A DNA stretch of 12,319 nucleotides from the NCBI GenBank assembly GCA_001920085.1, contig MNJC01000134.1, positions 1 through 12,319 on the forward strand, read 5' to 3'. The number at the start of each line of letters is the position of its first letter. Within the stretch, counting starts at the first letter, position 1. A program made the position numbers and the translations under genes. Below, piece by piece: positions 11,455 to 12,319 of the stretch. The notes beneath the pieces are model-generated. The model was not told where the DNA came from, did not search any database, and worked only from the letters and a program-made list of their open reading frames with translations. The DNA comes from Actinobacteria bacterium 13_1_20CM_4_69_9 (GTDB lineage Bacteria; Actinomycetota; Thermoleophilia; Gaiellales; Gaiellaceae).

Positions 11455-11536
11455 CCCAGGCTAGTAGGAGTTTTTTATGGTTTTGAAATGAGAAGTTAGC
11501 CGTATCGCCAAAGCGGCGAAAACCGTTGTCACGAAA
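11455..11536. promoter_or_regulatory. Divergent promoter region between the PD40 gene and the sigma-factor gene
   Basis: These 82 bp separate two divergent starts and contain the most AT-rich patch of the window (about 11461-11500, including TTTTTT at 11471-11476 and TTTTGAAATGAGAAG at 11481-11495). Such composition is expected of promoters in a GC-rich genome. I could not settle on a convincing -35/-10 pair: TTGAAA (11483-11488) lacks a well-spaced -10 on the plus strand, and TACTAG just before the PD40 start on the minus strand is only weak. A small inverted repeat, CGCC-AAAGC-GGCG, lies at 11506-11518. Neither gene has a clear Shine-Dalgarno site. Confidence 0.4.
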
Positions 11537-12319
11537 ATGGCCACGATCGCCCCTGAAATCCCCGTCCTAGCTCGGGACGAGGCGTTCGAACAGCTCTACC
11601 GACGGTACGTCAAGGACGTCTATCACTACGCCCTGGCGCTGCTGCGCAACCCGGCCGACGCGGAGGACGTCACGCAGACGACGTTCCTCAACGCGTACCG
11701 CGCGTTTCAGCGCGGGGAGGAGATCCTCAAGCCGCAGAACTGGCTGATCAAGATCGCGCACAACGTCGCACGCTCGCGCTATGCGCGCATCAGCCGCCGC
11801 GTGAAGGAAGTGCCGCTGGAGGAGCACGTCGAGCAGCTGGCAATTCCCGAAGAGGAGAAGCCCAACGTCGAGGGCGTCCTCCGGGCGCTCGGCCGGCTGC
11901 CCTTCAACCAGCGAGCGGCGCTCGTCATGCGCGAGCTCGAAGGGCGTTCGTACACGGAGATCGCCGACACGCTCGGCGTCTCGGTCGCCGCCGTGGAGAC
12001 GTTGATCTTCCGTGCGCGCAGATCCCTGCGGGTCCGCACGGCCGCGCTCCGCTCGATCCTGGCGATCCCGGTCCCCGGCTCGCTCGCCCAGCTGTTCGGG
12101 GGCGGCAGCGCCGCCGTGGGCGGGCTCGGCGCGAGCATGCTGATCAAGGCCGCCGTTGCGCTCGTCGTCGGCGGCCTCGCGACGGGTCTCGGCGTCGAGC
12201 GAGCCACGCACGCGAACGCGGCGCCGCGCCCGGCTTTGGCTTCGGCCGCGCCTGCAGCGAGTGGCGCCGCCGCAAGCGCCGCCGGGCCGAGAGCCCGAAC
12301 CGCGAAGCCGCACAAGGCC
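11537..12319 (+). CDS. ECF-like RNA polymerase sigma factor with C-terminal membrane-spanning extension (partial, 3' end outside window)
   Basis: 261 codons are open from ATG 11537-11539 to the window edge without a stop. Residues 15-85 are sigma region 2: FEQLYRRYVKDVYHYALAL, DAEDVTQTTFLNAYRAF, then NWLIKIAHNVARSRY. Residues 112-165 are region 4: LGRLPFNQRAALVMRELEG, YTEIADTLGVSVAAVETLIF, then RARRSL. The protein continues past region 4 with a Gly/Ala-rich segment and one hydrophobic helix (about 200-220, ASMLIKAAVALVVGGLATGL), then an Ala/Pro-rich stretch with basic residues. The sigma would thus be tethered to the membrane, with a C-terminal part probably outside. ECF sigmas with C-terminal extensions are known in actinobacteria, and the extension often controls activity in place of a separate anti-sigma factor. 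An in-frame TGA at 11489-11491 and no other start fix the ATG. No Shine-Dalgarno site is visible. Confidence 0.9.
   Translation, partial: MATIAPEIPVLARDEAFEQLYRRYVKDVYHYALALLRNPADAEDVTQTTFLNAYRAFQRGEEILKPQNWLIKIAHNVARSRYARISRRVKEVPLEEHVEQLAIPEEEKPNVEGVLRALGRLPFNQRAALVMRELEGRSYTEIADTLGVSVAAVETLIFRARRSLRVRTAALRSILAIPVPGSLAQLFGGGSAAVGGLGASMLIKAAVALVVGGLATGLGVERATHANAAPRPALASAAPAASGAAASAAGPRARTAKPHKA

Noticed and set aside
11471..11476. TTTTTT run as part of a terminator
   Set aside because: No GC-rich stem precedes it on either strand and it lies between two divergent gene starts, so promoter composition is the better explanation.
1..12319. tRNA, rRNA, CRISPR array or insertion sequence
   Set aside because: Read through on both strands: no tRNA-like cloverleaf, regularly spaced direct repeats, transposase motifs or flanking terminal inverted repeats were found.

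Overview
The window comes from a high-GC actinobacterium. The best guess is a member of the class Thermoleophilia (Gaiellales/Solirubrobacterales-like). The reasons are the strong GC bias at third codon positions, frequent GTG/TTG starts, gene starts without Shine-Dalgarno motifs, and a secreted beta-propeller protein ending in the degenerate, cysteine-containing RTX-like tail that is common in that class. This placement is inference from composition and protein style, not from a marker gene.

Layout. (1) Positions 1-89 hold the 3' end of a plus-strand gene, probably a cupredoxin-like protein. (2) Positions 2144 down to 73 (minus strand) are a very compact five-gene envelope operon in which every junction overlaps: a 42-aa DUF4235-like protein, a 121-aa protein with one membrane anchor, a phage-holin-family (DUF1469-like) membrane protein, a DUF3618 protein and a YihY/BrkB-family membrane protein. 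(3) Diverging from it is argR (2204-2665), with an ARG-box-like palindrome in the 59-bp divergent region. (4) Positions 3704 down to 2662 (minus) are a two-gene unit: a 213-aa unknown and a PRC-barrel-like protein. (5) Positions 3729-10364 (plus) carry genes for a 2-oxoacid (pyruvate/acetoin-type) dehydrogenase complex: E1 alpha, E1 beta, E2, then a VOC-fold protein, an APH-like phosphotransferase and a GNAT acetyltransferase, and finally E3 (dihydrolipoamide dehydrogenase). (6) Positions 11454 down to 10348 (minus) encode a secreted PD40-type propeller. (7) From 11537 to the window edge (plus) lies an ECF-like sigma factor with a C-terminal membrane-spanning extension; its 3' end is outside the window.

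The most unusual signal is a 58-bp double-hairpin element present twice in the same orientation. One copy sits directly before the E1 beta start (4731-4788) and one directly before the E3 start (8890-8947). The copies are 52/58 identical without gaps, and one base pair of the first stem changes in a compensatory way (G-C to A-T). Both place the second hairpin 4-10 nt before a start codon that lacks a clear Shine-Dalgarno site. The element could be a repeated cis-acting RNA setting expression of individual dehydrogenase subunits, or two copies of a dispersed REP-like element; a genome-wide search would decide.

How the parts work together. E1 alpha/beta decarboxylate a 2-oxoacid on thiamine diphosphate, E2 carries the acyl group on its single lipoyl domain, and E3 reoxidises the lipoyl group with NAD+. 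The three genes between E2 and E3 have no evident role in that chemistry. All three convergent gene pairs in the window overlap at their 3' ends, so there is no room for ordinary intergenic terminators between them. No tRNA, rRNA, CRISPR array, insertion sequence or phage gene was seen.
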